A stretch of DNA of 64,000 bases. It comes from Candidatus Litorirhabdus singularis. GTDB lineage: Bacteria; Pseudomonadota; Gammaproteobacteria; Pseudomonadales; Halieaceae. The position numbers and the translations under genes were made by a program. The DNA lies in contig NZ_SHNN01000001.1 of assembly GCF_026262625.1 (NCBI RefSeq), positions 310,001 through 374,000 of the forward strand. The letters run 5' to 3'. The notes beneath the pieces were generated by a model that saw nothing but the letters and a program-made list of their open reading frames with translations, did no database searches and was not told the origin of the DNA. Positions 19,109-28,247 of this stretch are shown one piece after another (the stretch's first letter is position 1; every line of letters starts with the position of its first letter).

Positions 19109-20236
19109 TTATTCCTGATTCTTCAAGGCCAGAGACCGGCTCTTCACCCGCAACCCGGGGCGCACCTGCTGCAGACCACGAACAATGATCTGCTCGCCTT
19201 CGTCCACGCCTTCTTTCACGACTACCTTCTCATCAATTCGTTCGCCCAGCGCCACGTTACGGCGCCGCACCATGCTATCGGCATCGACCGCGAGGGCGAA
19301 GCTGCCCTGCTGGTCAACCTGCACCGCTGCCTGCGGAATAAAGATCGCCTCTACCAGATTGGTTTGTTCCAGGATCACCCGCACATACTGCCCGGGCACC
19401 AGCAGTCCACCGGGGTTGGGGATGATGGCGCGCGCCTCCAGGGTACCGGTTTCTTCAGATATTCGATTGGCAAAATAATCGATACGACCGACATGTGGGT
19501 AAAACACTCGATTAGTCAGCTCCAGCGACACTTCCAGATCGCTGGTATCCATGGTGTGAAGATTTTTGGTGGCGCCCAGACGATTAGACATGGCCATCAC
19601 CAGTACGTTTTCAGAAATCTGGAACAGTGCCTGAATCGGATCGATGCTTACCAGGGTGGTTAAGGTTCCGGACGTGGGCCCGATGAGGTCGCCTGGACTG
19701 TGCACGCTGCGACCGATGCGGCCCGATATCGGCGCCAGAATTCGGGTAAAGCCGAGATTAACTTCCGCCGTTTTCAGCTGTGCCTGCGCGCCGGCAATAC
19801 TGGCGTCAGCCTCCAGCTTCTGAGCGTTGAGCTTATCCATCTCTGATGCAGAGATGGCGCCCTTGGGCAGCAACTCACGGCCACGGTTATAATTCAGGTT
19901 AGCCACCGCCTGTGCAGCATTGGCCTTGGCCAAGTCAGCTTTGGCGCGCGCCATTTGCGCCTCGTACTCGGCCGGGTCTATCTCGTAGAGCAGGTCTCCA
20001 GCGGCCACCATTTGGCCCTCTCGAAATGCACGCGACGTCATATAGCCGTCCACCCGGGCCTGAATCATCACGTCTTCCCGGGCGTGCAAGCGACCTACGA
20101 AAGAAGTCTTGGGCTGGTAGGGTTCTAACACTGCCTCATCCACCACCACTTCAACCATCTGTGGCAGAGGTAGTTCCTGGCCACAGGCGCTAATCCACAG
20201 TAAAAGAGACAAAAGGCAGAAACGAAATGGGCGCAT
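19109..20236 (-). CDS. RND periplasmic adaptor (membrane-fusion lipoprotein)
   Basis: A 375-residue AcrA/MexA-type adaptor. The start is ATG 20236 rather than the longer frame to 20302, because it gives a lipoprotein signal [19 protein letters not shown] with a lipobox ending in ISAC. Lipoyl/barrel-sandwich halves ([33 protein letters not shown]) flank an alpha-helical hairpin. It is the first gene of the pump operon. An imperfect inverted repeat lies upstream at 20277-20309. Confidence 0.92.
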   Translation of the reverse strand: MRPFRFCLLSLLLWISACGQELPLPQMVEVVVDEAVLEPYQPKTSFVGRLHAREDVMIQARVDGYMTSRAFREGQMVAAGDLLYEIDPAEYEAQMARAKADLAKANAAQAVANLNYNRGRELLPKGAISASEMDKLNAQKLEADASIAGAQAQLKTAEVNLGFTRILAPISGRIGRSVHSPGDLIGPTSGTLTTLVSIDPIQALFQISENVLVMAMSNRLGATKNLHTMDTSDLEVSLELTNRVFYPHVGRIDYFANRISEETGTLEARAIIPNPGGLLVPGQYVRVILEQTNLVEAIFIPQAAVQVDQQGSFALAVDADSMVRRRNVALGERIDEKVVVKEGVDEGEQIIVRGLQQVRPGLRVKSRSLALKNQE

Positions 20237-20276
20237 AGCGAGGAGTCCTAAGTGAGAAACAGACTCTAACAGAGCA

Positions 20277-20309
20277 CTGACAACGATAATAGCGGTCGTC
20301 AATTGTCAG
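20277..20309. promoter_or_regulatory. Inverted repeat upstream of the RND operon
   Basis: CTGACAA (20277-20283) and TTGTCAG (20303-20309) are exact 7-base arms about 40 bases upstream of the adaptor start codon. ACGA and TCGT extend the dyad imperfectly inside. It could be an operator for a local repressor, but no regulator gene is beside the pump. Confidence 0.35.
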
Positions 20310-20314
20310 CAGGC

Positions 20315-20342
20315 AAAAAAAATGCCGCTAATAAAGCGGCAT
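20315..20342 (-). terminator. Rho-independent terminator of the cytochrome c5 gene
   Basis: On the - strand the stem ATGCCGCT / AGCGGCAT has a 5-base loop and is followed by a T-run of eight. It lies 24 bases after the cytochrome stop codon. Confidence 0.9.
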
Positions 20343-20365
20343 TGCGACTTGACTCATGATGACTG

Positions 20366-20791
20366 TTATTGGCTGCCATCCACCATGAAGTCGACCGCCG
20401 CGCGGACTTCTTCGTCAGAGCAACTCATGCAGCCACCTTTGGCAATCATGCCGACACCAAAACCATTGATGCCGCTGTCATAAAGGGCGTCAGGGCCCTT
20501 GGCAATGCGATCGGCCCAGGCCGTGACATCACCCCGCATCGGCGCGCCGCCAGCACCCGTGGAATGACAGGCCATGCAGGCAGCGTTATACACGTCTTCG
20601 CCGGAACGAGGACCAGAGCTGGCAGCGACGGCTACCGCGCCGCAATCGTTGTCGCCCTGCAGGCAGACTTTGCCCACCGGCTTGATGCGGTCTTCAATTT
20701 CCATGCGTTGCTTTTCACTCAGGGCCATGGCGGACAGACTAAACATCACTGCCAGGGTACAAATAGCCAGAGTTTTCAGTGACTTGATCAC
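20366..20791 (-). CDS. Cytochrome c5 family protein
   Basis: A 141-residue periplasmic mono-haem cytochrome. The start is GTG 20791 with GAGGAAG just upstream; the longer frame to 20836 has no RBS and would bury the signal peptide (VIKSLKTLAICTLAVMF, cut near SAMA). The haem motif is CMACH in YNAACMACHSTGAGGAP. The later pair CMSC in GGCMSCSDEE is the disulfide typical of cytochrome c5. It is probably a soluble electron carrier for terminal oxidases. Confidence 0.9.
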   Translation of the reverse strand: MIKSLKTLAICTLAVMFSLSAMALSEKQRMEIEDRIKPVGKVCLQGDNDCGAVAVAASSGPRSGEDVYNAACMACHSTGAGGAPMRGDVTAWADRIAKGPDALYDSGINGFGVGMIAKGGCMSCSDEEVRAAVDFMVDGSQ

Positions 20792-20925
20792 GGTTCTTCC
20801 TCTTCGGGGCGGGTCAGGGTCGCGCATTATAGCCACTTATGGCGCCCGCGGAAACTCGATCTCCACTAGCATTTGGACAAACTCGTGCCTAAGATCAACA
20901 TCCGCCCAAATAATGCGAGCTCGTG

Positions 20926-21549
20926 ATGAAACTGTACACCTGTGATCCTGCACCCAACGCCCAGCGCTTAGCGCTTTTTCTGACCTACAAAGGCATCGAG
21001 CTGGACACCACTCAGGTTGACCTGGCTAACGGAGAGCAATTGGGCGATGCCTACCGTGCCATCAACCCATATTGCACAGTTCCCGCCCTAATTCTGGATG
21101 ATGGCACCCTGTTCACCGAAGTTGTAGGCATGGCCACCTATCTCGACCAGATTTTCCCGGATAAACCACTGATGGGTACTGACCCGGTACAACGCGCACA
21201 AGTGATGCAATGGGATCACCGCATTTTTATGATGATGACCAGCCCGACCGCTGACATCCTGCGCAATAGCAAGGAAAACTGGAAGGATCGCGCAATACCA
21301 GGCCCCCTAAACATCCCACAACTACCAGACCTGGTGCAGCGTGGCCGCGATCGGCTGACCGCCTTTTATCCGATTATGGAGGCGCACCTGGCAGAGAATG
21401 CCTATGTGGCAGGTGATAGCGTGACCTTCGCAGACATTGACCTGTTCACCGCCTGCGGCTTCTGCCGCTGGGTCAAGCAGGGCATTCCTGATGAATGCAC
21501 CCACATGCAAGCCTGGTATGACAAAGTGAGCGCGGAGCTGGTCGGATAA
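20926..21549 (+). CDS. Glutathione S-transferase family protein
   Basis: A 207-residue cytoplasmic GST. The N-terminal thioredoxin-fold domain has MKLYTCDPAPNAQRLALFL and the cis-Pro region INPYCTVPALILDDG, followed by LFTEVVGMATYLD. The all-helical C-terminal domain contains VAGDSVTFADIDLFTACGF. GTG 20923 and ATG 20926 are both in frame; I give ATG. The substrate cannot be told. A hairpin covers the stop codon. Confidence 0.9.
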   Translation: MKLYTCDPAPNAQRLALFLTYKGIELDTTQVDLANGEQLGDAYRAINPYCTVPALILDDGTLFTEVVGMATYLDQIFPDKPLMGTDPVQRAQVMQWDHRIFMMMTSPTADILRNSKENWKDRAIPGPLNIPQLPDLVQRGRDRLTAFYPIMEAHLAENAYVAGDSVTFADIDLFTACGFCRWVKQGIPDECTHMQAWYDKVSAELVG

Positions 21550-21557
21550 ATCCGACC
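21540..21557 (+). terminator. Hairpin around the GST stop codon
   Basis: GGTCGGA-TAAA-TCCGACC is a perfect 7-base stem with the stop codon TAA in its loop. A second stem, GGCAGA / TCTGCC (21585-21602), follows in the gap to the convergent cytochrome gene. Neither has a T-run, so termination is plausible but not strong. Confidence 0.4.
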
Positions 21558-21613
21558 TCCTAAACGCATTCTCTCCACCTGTAGGGCAGACTTTATTCTG
21601 CCGTTCAGGAAAA

Positions 21614-23164
21614 CTATTTGGTGCGGGACAGCATGTACTTGGCTACAGCCAAACGAGTTTCGGGGTCGAGATAGTTTTGCGGCGGCATCTCAGGGTAGTC
21701 AGGACGCTTCTTGATAGGCGCATTAATGTACTCGGCCAGACCTTCCGGATTGTCCATGTAGAGGGCTTGAATTATCTGCACCGGCGGGCCAATCATGCGG
21801 CCGGTGTAAGTATGGCAGCCGGCACAAATTCCAAGGTAGGCTATTTGACCACGATCTTCGGGAGCGATCTGTCGCGGCGCCACATCGGCCAGCAGATAAT
21901 TACCAATAGGGTACGTATTGGCAAAATCACACTCGGCAAAATCATCCGTACCCACAGTCACATAACGGTGCCGATTGATAATGCAGCTATCTTTGGTCGG
22001 GCCAATTACCAGAATATCCGGGTTACCGGTTTTCAACTCGGTAAGCATAATCGCTTTAACTGCATCAATCGTCTCGTAGCCGTTGTTCATCATCACGTTG
22101 TTCAGAATTTTCAGGCCGTCTGAATTAGGATCGGCATCCGGATCCACAGTGACATTGGTTAACTGCGCCGCAGAGTTGTGATCCACCGAGATAATACCGA
22201 TGGTCTTGTTACCGGTAATAATATTGCCTTCGATCACCACATCATCAGCTGCCATCACCATAATGCCGGTGCCCGCAGGAATACCACCCACCGTAGAACC
22301 CGGCGCACCGAAGTTCGGCGTGTTGTTATTGTGTACCCAGTTATTACGAATAATCACATCGTAGGTGGTTTTGATGGGTAGACCCGGCGTGATAAACGCC
22401 AAAATGCCACCGGTGTTGTCATGTACGTAGTTGCTCTCAACAATCGCGTGGCGGGAGTTTTCAATTTCAATACCCGCAACCGAATCAAACACGTGGTTGA
22501 AGGCGACATGCACGTTATCGCTCATCCCCACATAGATAGCCGCATCTTCAATCCCGGAAATCACGTTGTGCTCTATGACGCCGTTTTTACCCAACTGCGG
22601 GAAAATACCGTAAACACCGGTATCTACGATGATATTGTCGCGAATCTCATAGTTGTTGCCGGCCTGGCTCATAATCGCATTACCCTTGTAACGGGTAATA
22701 TAGAAGCCCTCGACCACAATATTGTTACCTGAAAAAAGAATGGCGTCGTTGAGAGTTCCCTTGCCATCCAGCACCGGGCGCTCACTCCCCACCACCATGC
22801 CCAGCAGGCGAATACCGTCTTTATCGATATACACCGTTTCACTGTAATCGCCCGGCATAACCCGAATAGTGGTGCCCGGCTCAGCGGCCTTAACCGCATC
22901 CTGAATCAATTGCCCCGGCTCAACGGTTACCACCACATCTGACTGCGGCGGACCGGCCACGAACTTGCTGGAGCCGCTGGTTACCAGACTGCCTGCTGCA
23001 GCCCCTTCGCTAGAATCCGAATCACTGGAAGGCGCGGCACCGGTATAACCAGCGCCATCGCTATTAGCCGTCACAACAACCGGGGCATCGTTACCGGCGG
23101 CCCCCAAATAGATGCCGATCGCGAAGGCAAAAACCAGACCGGCGATAGCGAGTAGTTTATTCAT
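21614..23164 (-). CDS. Right-handed beta-helix protein fused to cytochrome c
   Basis: A 516-residue exported protein. Residues 1-24 are a membrane anchor or signal (LLAIAGLVFAFAIGIYLGA), and residues 30-72 form a Ser/Ala/Gly-rich linker. Residues about 78-375 are a NosD/pectate-lyase-type parallel beta-helix with repeated NNWVHNNN / GNIITGN / HNVISGI strand-turn units. A C-terminal cytochrome c domain has CAGCH near residue 447 and a likely axial Met in PEMPP. The beta-helix resembles the TIGR03805 group, whose function is unknown. It overlaps the di-haem peroxidase gene by 8 bases and so belongs to its operon. I infer a periplasmic redox scaffold or a redox-linked polysaccharide-binding protein. 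Confidence 0.85.
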   Translation of the reverse strand: MNKLLAIAGLVFAFAIGIYLGAAGNDAPVVVTANSDGAGYTGAAPSSDSDSSEGAAAGSLVTSGSSKFVAGPPQSDVVVTVEPGQLIQDAVKAAEPGTTIRVMPGDYSETVYIDKDGIRLLGMVVGSERPVLDGKGTLNDAILFSGNNIVVEGFYITRYKGNAIMSQAGNNYEIRDNIIVDTGVYGIFPQLGKNGVIEHNVISGIEDAAIYVGMSDNVHVAFNHVFDSVAGIEIENSRHAIVESNYVHDNTGGILAFITPGLPIKTTYDVIIRNNWVHNNNTPNFGAPGSTVGGIPAGTGIMVMAADDVVIEGNIITGNKTIGIISVDHNSAAQLTNVTVDPDADPNSDGLKILNNVMMNNGYETIDAVKAIMLTELKTGNPDILVIGPTKDSCIINRHRYVTVGTDDFAECDFANTYPIGNYLLADVAPRQIAPEDRGQIAYLGICAGCHTYTGRMIGPPVQIIQALYMDNPEGLAEYINAPIKKRPDYPEMPPQNYLDPETRLAVAKYMLSRTK

Positions 23165-24398
23165 GATAATTCACCTGTTGTAGTCTTATGGGTATGGGTA
23201 AACGAGCAGTGGCGAGCTCTGCCGCAGCAAACCCCGCTGGATTATCTATGGGCGGCAGCCCTGAGGGCAACCGCTTCGGAATGCGTGGTTTGAATGCTTC
23301 ATCGGTCAACGTGCCAAGAAAATCGACTACCCGATCCATTTCATCGCTGGTCAGGTTAGGCTCCCAAATATGCCAGTGCAGGTGCATGGAGACACCTTCG
23401 GGCACGGCGTGGCCACGCCCCTTATTGTAAAACTCAACCGTATCACGCAGTGACTCAAATCGTCCCGAATGCATATAGGGAGCAGTCTGCGTAATGTTGC
23501 GCAAGGATGGGACTTTGAAGCCACCTTTTAATTTGGCGGCATTGAACACAGCTTCGGCACCAATATCCAGTGGCAAGCCGTCAGGTTCCGGCGCACCAAT
23601 CACAGCAATCTGTTGGTTGGTAAATAGCGGCGGCGTATGACATTCAGCGCAGCGTGCAACAAACGAGCGAAATACGTTGAGGCCCTCAATCTCCGGCGCG
23701 GTCAGGGCTGCGTGATAACCCTGGGCGTAACGGTCATAGCGGCTATTCAAAGAAATCAACGAAGTCTGGAAGGCCGTCAACGACATATAAATCTGACCCA
23801 AACTGATTTCATCCAGTTCACCACGGGGAAAAGCCTGACGAAACATCTGCTGATAGATCTCATTATCGCTCAGCGTCGCCAGCAGCTGCTGCGGCGTATT
23901 GGCCATTTCTTCGGCTGAGAACAGCGGCCCCTGGGCTTGCTCTTCCAGCGACTCGGCGCGACCATCCCAAAACAGGCGCTGCAGAAAAGCCACGTTCCAT
24001 AAGCTGGGTGCGGCGCGGGTCATTTCGTGGCCACCCTTGCCCATAGAGCGCGCCATCCCGTCGCTAAAGCCCTTGTCGGGATGATGACAACTGGCGCAAG
24101 ACATACTGCCATCGCCCGACAATGCCGGATCAAAAAACAGAAAACGACCCAGATCAATTTGCTCGGGTGTGAAGCCATCGCGATGTGGCGGCAACGAGGT
24201 TTGCGTGCCGCCAACTCCCTTATCTTGCAGGGAGTCGTAGAACTGATACATATTGACCAATTCACAAGTGCCCTGCACAGTTTTCTTGAAACTGGGCGGG
24301 CAATGGTCGCTGAGCACAAACTCGTCCGCCGGACTCGCTGCGGCTACAGCCGGCAGCAGGAACAGTGTCAGTAACGAGAAGGCCAGTAACCGCAGCAT
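23157..24398 (-). CDS. Di-haem cytochrome c peroxidase / MauG family
   Basis: A 413-residue periplasmic protein with signal peptide MLRLLAFSLLTLFLLPAVAA. Two haem sites are present: CASCH in GSMSCASCHHPDKGFSDG (about residue 100) and CAECH in FVARCAECHTPPLF (about 250). The family block APSLWNVAFLQRLFWDGRA is complete, as is VPSLRNITQTAPYMHSGRF. It could reduce peroxide or, like MauG, carry out oxidative modification of a partner protein. The partner candidate is the beta-helix/cytochrome fusion encoded next, overlapping by 8 bases. Confidence 0.92.
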   Translation of the reverse strand: MLRLLAFSLLTLFLLPAVAAASPADEFVLSDHCPPSFKKTVQGTCELVNMYQFYDSLQDKGVGGTQTSLPPHRDGFTPEQIDLGRFLFFDPALSGDGSMSCASCHHPDKGFSDGMARSMGKGGHEMTRAAPSLWNVAFLQRLFWDGRAESLEEQAQGPLFSAEEMANTPQQLLATLSDNEIYQQMFRQAFPRGELDEISLGQIYMSLTAFQTSLISLNSRYDRYAQGYHAALTAPEIEGLNVFRSFVARCAECHTPPLFTNQQIAVIGAPEPDGLPLDIGAEAVFNAAKLKGGFKVPSLRNITQTAPYMHSGRFESLRDTVEFYNKGRGHAVPEGVSMHLHWHIWEPNLTSDEMDRVVDFLGTLTDEAFKPRIPKRLPSGLPPIDNPAGFAAAELATARLPIPIRLQQVNYHE

Positions 24399-24403
24399 AA
24401 AAA

Positions 24404-25027
24404 CTACTGCGCTGAGCCCTGGCTGACAATGAAGGCCAGCACATCAGCAACAGCCTTATCGTCTGGCAATACCGTGGCCATCATCTTCATCTGCCGACCA
24501 TAGCGATCATCGGCGTGGTTTCCGCGGATACCGGCCGCATAATTCTGTAACTGCCGAGCCAGATACTGACGATCCAAGCCTGCCAGTCGCGGTGAATTTA
24601 AAGCCGGATTACCCTGTGCCTGCGCACCGTGACAGGCACCGCAATAGGCGTTGTACTGATTCTCCCCATTGCGCATATCCGCCTCCAGCGTCTCGGTAGA
24701 AACCGCAGCCGGGAGACTCGCCAGATATGCAGCCACGGCTGTGACGGCCTCATCGCTGGCCAAAGTACCGGCCATACCACGCATCTGGGCGCCAAAAGTA
24801 TCTCCAGGCGCTGCGCCGCGTATACCCGACTTGAAATGGTTCAATTGACGCGCGAGATAGTCGGCGTCCTGACCCGCCAGCGCGGGCGAATTCATGGCTG
24901 CTCTACCCTCCCCGGCAGCCCCATGACAGGAAGCACAGATACCGTATGCGACTTTGCCCGCGGCCAGATCCTGGGCCGTGGCAAGTTGGCTCATCAACAC
25001 GCCTAACATTAAAATAATCAGTTTCAT
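24404..25027 (-). CDS. Di-haem cytochrome c (c4/c553 type)
   Basis: A 207-residue periplasmic cytochrome. ATG 25027 was chosen because AGGA lies just upstream and the protein begins with a signal peptide (MKLIILMLGVLMSQLATAQ). Two similar halves carry CASCHGAAGEG and CGACHGAQAQG. Each half repeats the pattern SPALAGQDADYLARQL / SPRLAGLDRQYLARQL, so the protein is an internal duplication. It is first in the three-gene cytochrome operon, 5 bases before the peroxidase gene, and is the likely electron donor or acceptor of that module. Confidence 0.93.
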   Translation of the reverse strand: MKLIILMLGVLMSQLATAQDLAAGKVAYGICASCHGAAGEGRAAMNSPALAGQDADYLARQLNHFKSGIRGAAPGDTFGAQMRGMAGTLASDEAVTAVAAYLASLPAAVSTETLEADMRNGENQYNAYCGACHGAQAQGNPALNSPRLAGLDRQYLARQLQNYAAGIRGNHADDRYGRQMKMMATVLPDDKAVADVLAFIVSQGSAQ

Positions 25028-25213
25028 AAATCCTATCCCTGTTTCTAGCAGCCTGTAAGTGGTGATCGAAATAGACCGCACGAACCCTCACCCGTCATCG
25101 CTCCAAGTGTAGCCGTTGGGTGCCATTTGAACGGAAACGGACAGCGATTTCTGCGCAATTGTAAGAATCCGTCAGATTTTGCGTCGATTTTTGAGAAAAA
25201 TACTGAGAACTGC

Positions 25214-26275
25214 TTATTTTTTGAGCGATTTTCGATAGGCGGTAGGAGTCATACCACGGGTATCTTTGAACGCCTTATTAAAGGAACTCAGCGAACGAAA
25301 CCCCGCATCCATGGCAATAGTCAGCACCGGCAGGCTCTCGGCGGCGGGATCACCGAGGCGTTGTGCGGCCTCGGCAACACGGAAGCTGTTGAGAAAATCA
25401 TTGAAGTTGCGGTAACCCAGCCCCGCATTAATAGCCTGCCGCAAACGGTATTGCGGCACCGCCAGGCGCTCAGCCAGTTGACCCGTAGTCAGGCTCATTT
25501 CACGGTAAACCTGTGCCTCATCCATCAACCGCTGCAATCTGGACATCAGTTCCGGATCTGGCGCCGACTCATGCGCCATCACGGCAGCATCCGCCGGCAC
25601 CGGCGTCGACGTCTGATCACTCGGCATCAGCATCGGTACGCGCGCGCCAGAACGAAACAGCCCAGCCGGCTTATACTGCAATAACAACACGTTCATTCCC
25701 AGCAACACCGGTCCCAAAGGCAGGTACTGGGCCAGCGCAAACCACTGTTCACCATCAAACAGCCACTCACGCATCAGAATCATGGCGAACAGGTAACTGC
25801 CATTGATCGCCACAAACCACCAGCGTAGCCGGCGCCTTGACTCGACCAGATCGACCTGCCAGAACTCGGCGACTACCCACAAAGTGAGCCCCAACAGCAC
25901 AAACTCCAGTAATTGTGGCAGCGTAAAAAATAGATAAAGCCAACCATCGGAGACCTCGGCCAGCTGGCCCAGCACCGGCAGCAATACCGTGATGACCACT
26001 AGACCCACTTGCCAGCCGCGCAGCCGGAAATGGTCATCGAAAACGTAGGCGCTGAACAACCAGAACAGCCCTGGCACCCCCGTGGACAGCGCGCTGGAAA
26101 AGCCGGACCAGGGTAACGGCAGCAGTGGCGTCAGCAAAAAGCAGGTCACTGCCAGCATCAGCAACACGAACAGGGTCTCACCCACCCCCCGTTCGCCCCG
26201 CAGCCCAACCAATATCATACTCAGGCAGACCTGAGACAGGCCAAAGGCAAGCGCAAAGATCAACAGCGTATCCAT
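25214..26275 (-). CDS. AraC-family regulator with N-terminal membrane domain
   Basis: A 353-residue protein. The first 190 residues hold about six to seven membrane helices (LLIFALAFGLSQVCLSMIL through LPLGPVLLGMNVLLLQY), followed by a linker and a C-terminal AraC double HTH (about 255-350; LTTGQLAERLAVPQYRLRQ, then SFNKAFKDTRGMTPTAYRK). ATG 26275 is 2 bases after the stop of the barrel gene; GTG 26290 would give 5 more residues. A membrane-bound AraC regulator suggests sensing of a membrane or periplasmic signal. Being last in the ABC operon, it probably regulates it. Confidence 0.88.
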   Translation of the reverse strand: MDTLLIFALAFGLSQVCLSMILVGLRGERGVGETLFVLLMLAVTCFLLTPLLPLPWSGFSSALSTGVPGLFWLFSAYVFDDHFRLRGWQVGLVVITVLLPVLGQLAEVSDGWLYLFFTLPQLLEFVLLGLTLWVVAEFWQVDLVESRRRLRWWFVAINGSYLFAMILMREWLFDGEQWFALAQYLPLGPVLLGMNVLLLQYKPAGLFRSGARVPMLMPSDQTSTPVPADAAVMAHESAPDPELMSRLQRLMDEAQVYREMSLTTGQLAERLAVPQYRLRQAINAGLGYRNFNDFLNSFRVAEAAQRLGDPAAESLPVLTIAMDAGFRSLSSFNKAFKDTRGMTPTAYRKSLKK

Positions 26276-26277
26276 AC

Positions 26278-27528
26278 TCAGAAATACCACGCCAGCTGGG
26301 CAAAAATCGACGCCCCCTGACTCAAGCGCTGACCCTCAACAGCGGTTTCGATACCGCCATACTCGGTGCCTGCGCCACCCACTGGCAGATTGAGCGCCGC
26401 CAGCAGCTGCCAGTTCTGACTTAAGCTCCAGGTACCCACCAACTGCGCCAAAAAAGACTGGTCGGCCAGATTAACAAAAGCCGTAGGTGCCAACGTCAGC
26501 AGCGGCGTCACTTCAATTAACACAGTGCCAGCAACATAGTGGCGGCCCAGCGTGAACAACTCACCTCGCGCCAAGCGCAACAGTAAATCGGGATTACTCT
26601 GCAAATCCTCGGTACTGTATTCACCTTCGGGCTGACCAAAACCGTTGTAAAAATATTCCACCACGCCGGACATATTCCTACCCCATCCAACCCAGGAATA
26701 AGAAAGATTGGCCACTGCGCTCCAGTATTCGTCCAGATCAGTTTCGGTGAACGTGACATCACCGCGCAACACCGCACCACCCAGCGGCAAGCTGCCGCCT
26801 ATGCCGACAATCATGTCGTCGTAATGCTCGGCCAGTAACAGGTCGTACTCGGCGTCTCCGCTAAAGCCGTGGTATTTAACCGATGTGGAATTGACCGCTT
26901 GGTCGAGATCGCCCTGTTCGTCTCTTCGCACCACGTACACCGCCTGAAGGTCGTCACCGTTATCACGCAGATACTGGGTATAGGCCATATCATCGCCAGA
27001 CTTGTATTCTTTATCCACGGCGGCAGGATCAAACGGGTTAAAGATGTCCACGGGGTTATAGAGCAGGCCATTGCCCCAGCTAATCGCCTGTCGACCCACC
27101 CGCGCTACCCATTTTTCACCGCGCCAGGATAGCGCCAGCCGGTCAAGGCGGTGGGAGATGACATAGTCATTACCTTCGCTGAGTACGGCGGTCAGGTCCA
27201 TCAGACGCCGGTCGTCATTCTGCACACCGCCGGGGCCGGGGAGCAGTGTGGAAACGTCACGCACCAGAGTCAGACTATCGCCCGCCTGCCCAATCAGCTG
27301 ATAATCGGCGTTGACACCCCATTGCCCGCGCTGAGCCTTGAAATTGAGGCGCAGATCACCGCCCTGATCAAAGGCCGGGCTATCGATCGCATTAAGAAAC
27401 ACGCTGTCATCGGGAATGTCAGCAACGCCTAAGCGCAGTTTGGTATGACCTCCCTCTAATACGGAATCCGCCTGCGACGGGGCCGCAACGAATAACAGCA
27501 TCAACAGTGACAGACGCGTCCACCGCAC
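26278..27528 (-). CDS. Outer-membrane beta-barrel protein of the ABC operon
   Basis: A 416-residue exported protein with a short signal peptide (MRWTRLSLLMLLFVAAPSQA). The mature part has alternating strands, and the C-terminus ASIFAQLAWYF ends in Phe, as barrels do. The block VGRQAISWGNGLLYNPVDIF is a recognisable outer-membrane family motif that I associate with DUF1302-type proteins, without certainty. GTG 27528 directly follows the ATPase stop (zero gap). I infer it is the outer-membrane partner of the ABC/LolA-like path. Confidence 0.75.
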   Translation of the reverse strand: MRWTRLSLLMLLFVAAPSQADSVLEGGHTKLRLGVADIPDDSVFLNAIDSPAFDQGGDLRLNFKAQRGQWGVNADYQLIGQAGDSLTLVRDVSTLLPGPGGVQNDDRRLMDLTAVLSEGNDYVISHRLDRLALSWRGEKWVARVGRQAISWGNGLLYNPVDIFNPFDPAAVDKEYKSGDDMAYTQYLRDNGDDLQAVYVVRRDEQGDLDQAVNSTSVKYHGFSGDAEYDLLLAEHYDDMIVGIGGSLPLGGAVLRGDVTFTETDLDEYWSAVANLSYSWVGWGRNMSGVVEYFYNGFGQPEGEYSTEDLQSNPDLLLRLARGELFTLGRHYVAGTVLIEVTPLLTLAPTAFVNLADQSFLAQLVGTWSLSQNWQLLAALNLPVGGAGTEYGGIETAVEGQRLSQGASIFAQLAWYF

Positions 27529-28239
27529 TCAGCTCGGCTCCGCAGCCGCTGCAGGTTCCTGTAAGTCGTCGCCCACTATCTGGCCGTCTACCATACGTAT
27601 CAAACGTCGGCAGTAAGCCATGACGCGAGTGTCGTGGGTAGCAATAATAAAAGTGATATTGCGAGTCTGATTAAGCTCGATAAATAGATCCATTAATTGC
27701 GCGGAGGTTTTACTATCGAGATTGGCTGTGGGCTCATCGGCCAGCACCAAGGCTGGTTCGCTGACGATCGCCCGGGCTACCGCCACGCGCTGCTGCTGCC
27801 CACCGGAAAGTTGTGCCGGCAAGCGTTGCTCCATACCAGCTAGCCCCACTTCAGCTAGAATCGCCATGGCCTTGTCCCGACGTTGACCCGCGGGCACCCC
27901 TTGCACCTGCATCACAAACTCTACGTTCTCCAGGGCAGACAACACCGGTATCAAGTTATACGCCTGAAACACAAAGCCGATACTGTGCAGGCGCATCTCT
28001 GCCAACTCGGTCTTACTCATCTGGTCTACCCGCAGCTCGCCAATACTGATCGAACCACTATCGGGCTGGTCAAGACCGCCGATAGCATTCAGCAACGTGG
28101 TCTTGCCCGAGCCAGAGGGTCCCGACAGACACAGAAAGGAACCTCTTTCGATCTCCAGACTGACTTTATCAAGGCCGGTAATCGTGGTGTCGCCCTGGCT
28201 AAAGGTTTTGCAAAGATCCTTACAACTGACAGATGCCAT
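27529..28239 (-). CDS. ABC transporter ATP-binding protein, LolD/MacB type
   Basis: A 236-residue cytoplasmic ATPase. Walker A is [18 protein letters not shown], the Q-loop is in [14 protein letters not shown], the signature is [14 protein letters not shown], Walker B is [12 protein letters not shown], and the H-loop is IIATHD. The [16 protein letters not shown] text is typical of LolD, MacB and FtsE-type mechanotransmission ABC systems. It lies 8 bases after the second permease gene, and its stop abuts the barrel gene. Confidence 0.93.
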   Translation of the reverse strand: MASVSCKDLCKTFSQGDTTITGLDKVSLEIERGSFLCLSGPSGSGKTTLLNAIGGLDQPDSGSISIGELRVDQMSKTELAEMRLHSIGFVFQAYNLIPVLSALENVEFVMQVQGVPAGQRRDKAMAILAEVGLAGMEQRLPAQLSGGQQQRVAVARAIVSEPALVLADEPTANLDSKTSAQLMDLFIELNQTRNITFIIATHDTRVMAYCRRLIRMVDGQIVGDDLQEPAAAAEPS

Positions 28240-28247
28240 AACGAGCC

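Noticed and set aside
18974-19663. 229-codon + strand frame opposite the RND pump and adaptor
   Set aside because: Shadow of two well-supported genes on the other strand.
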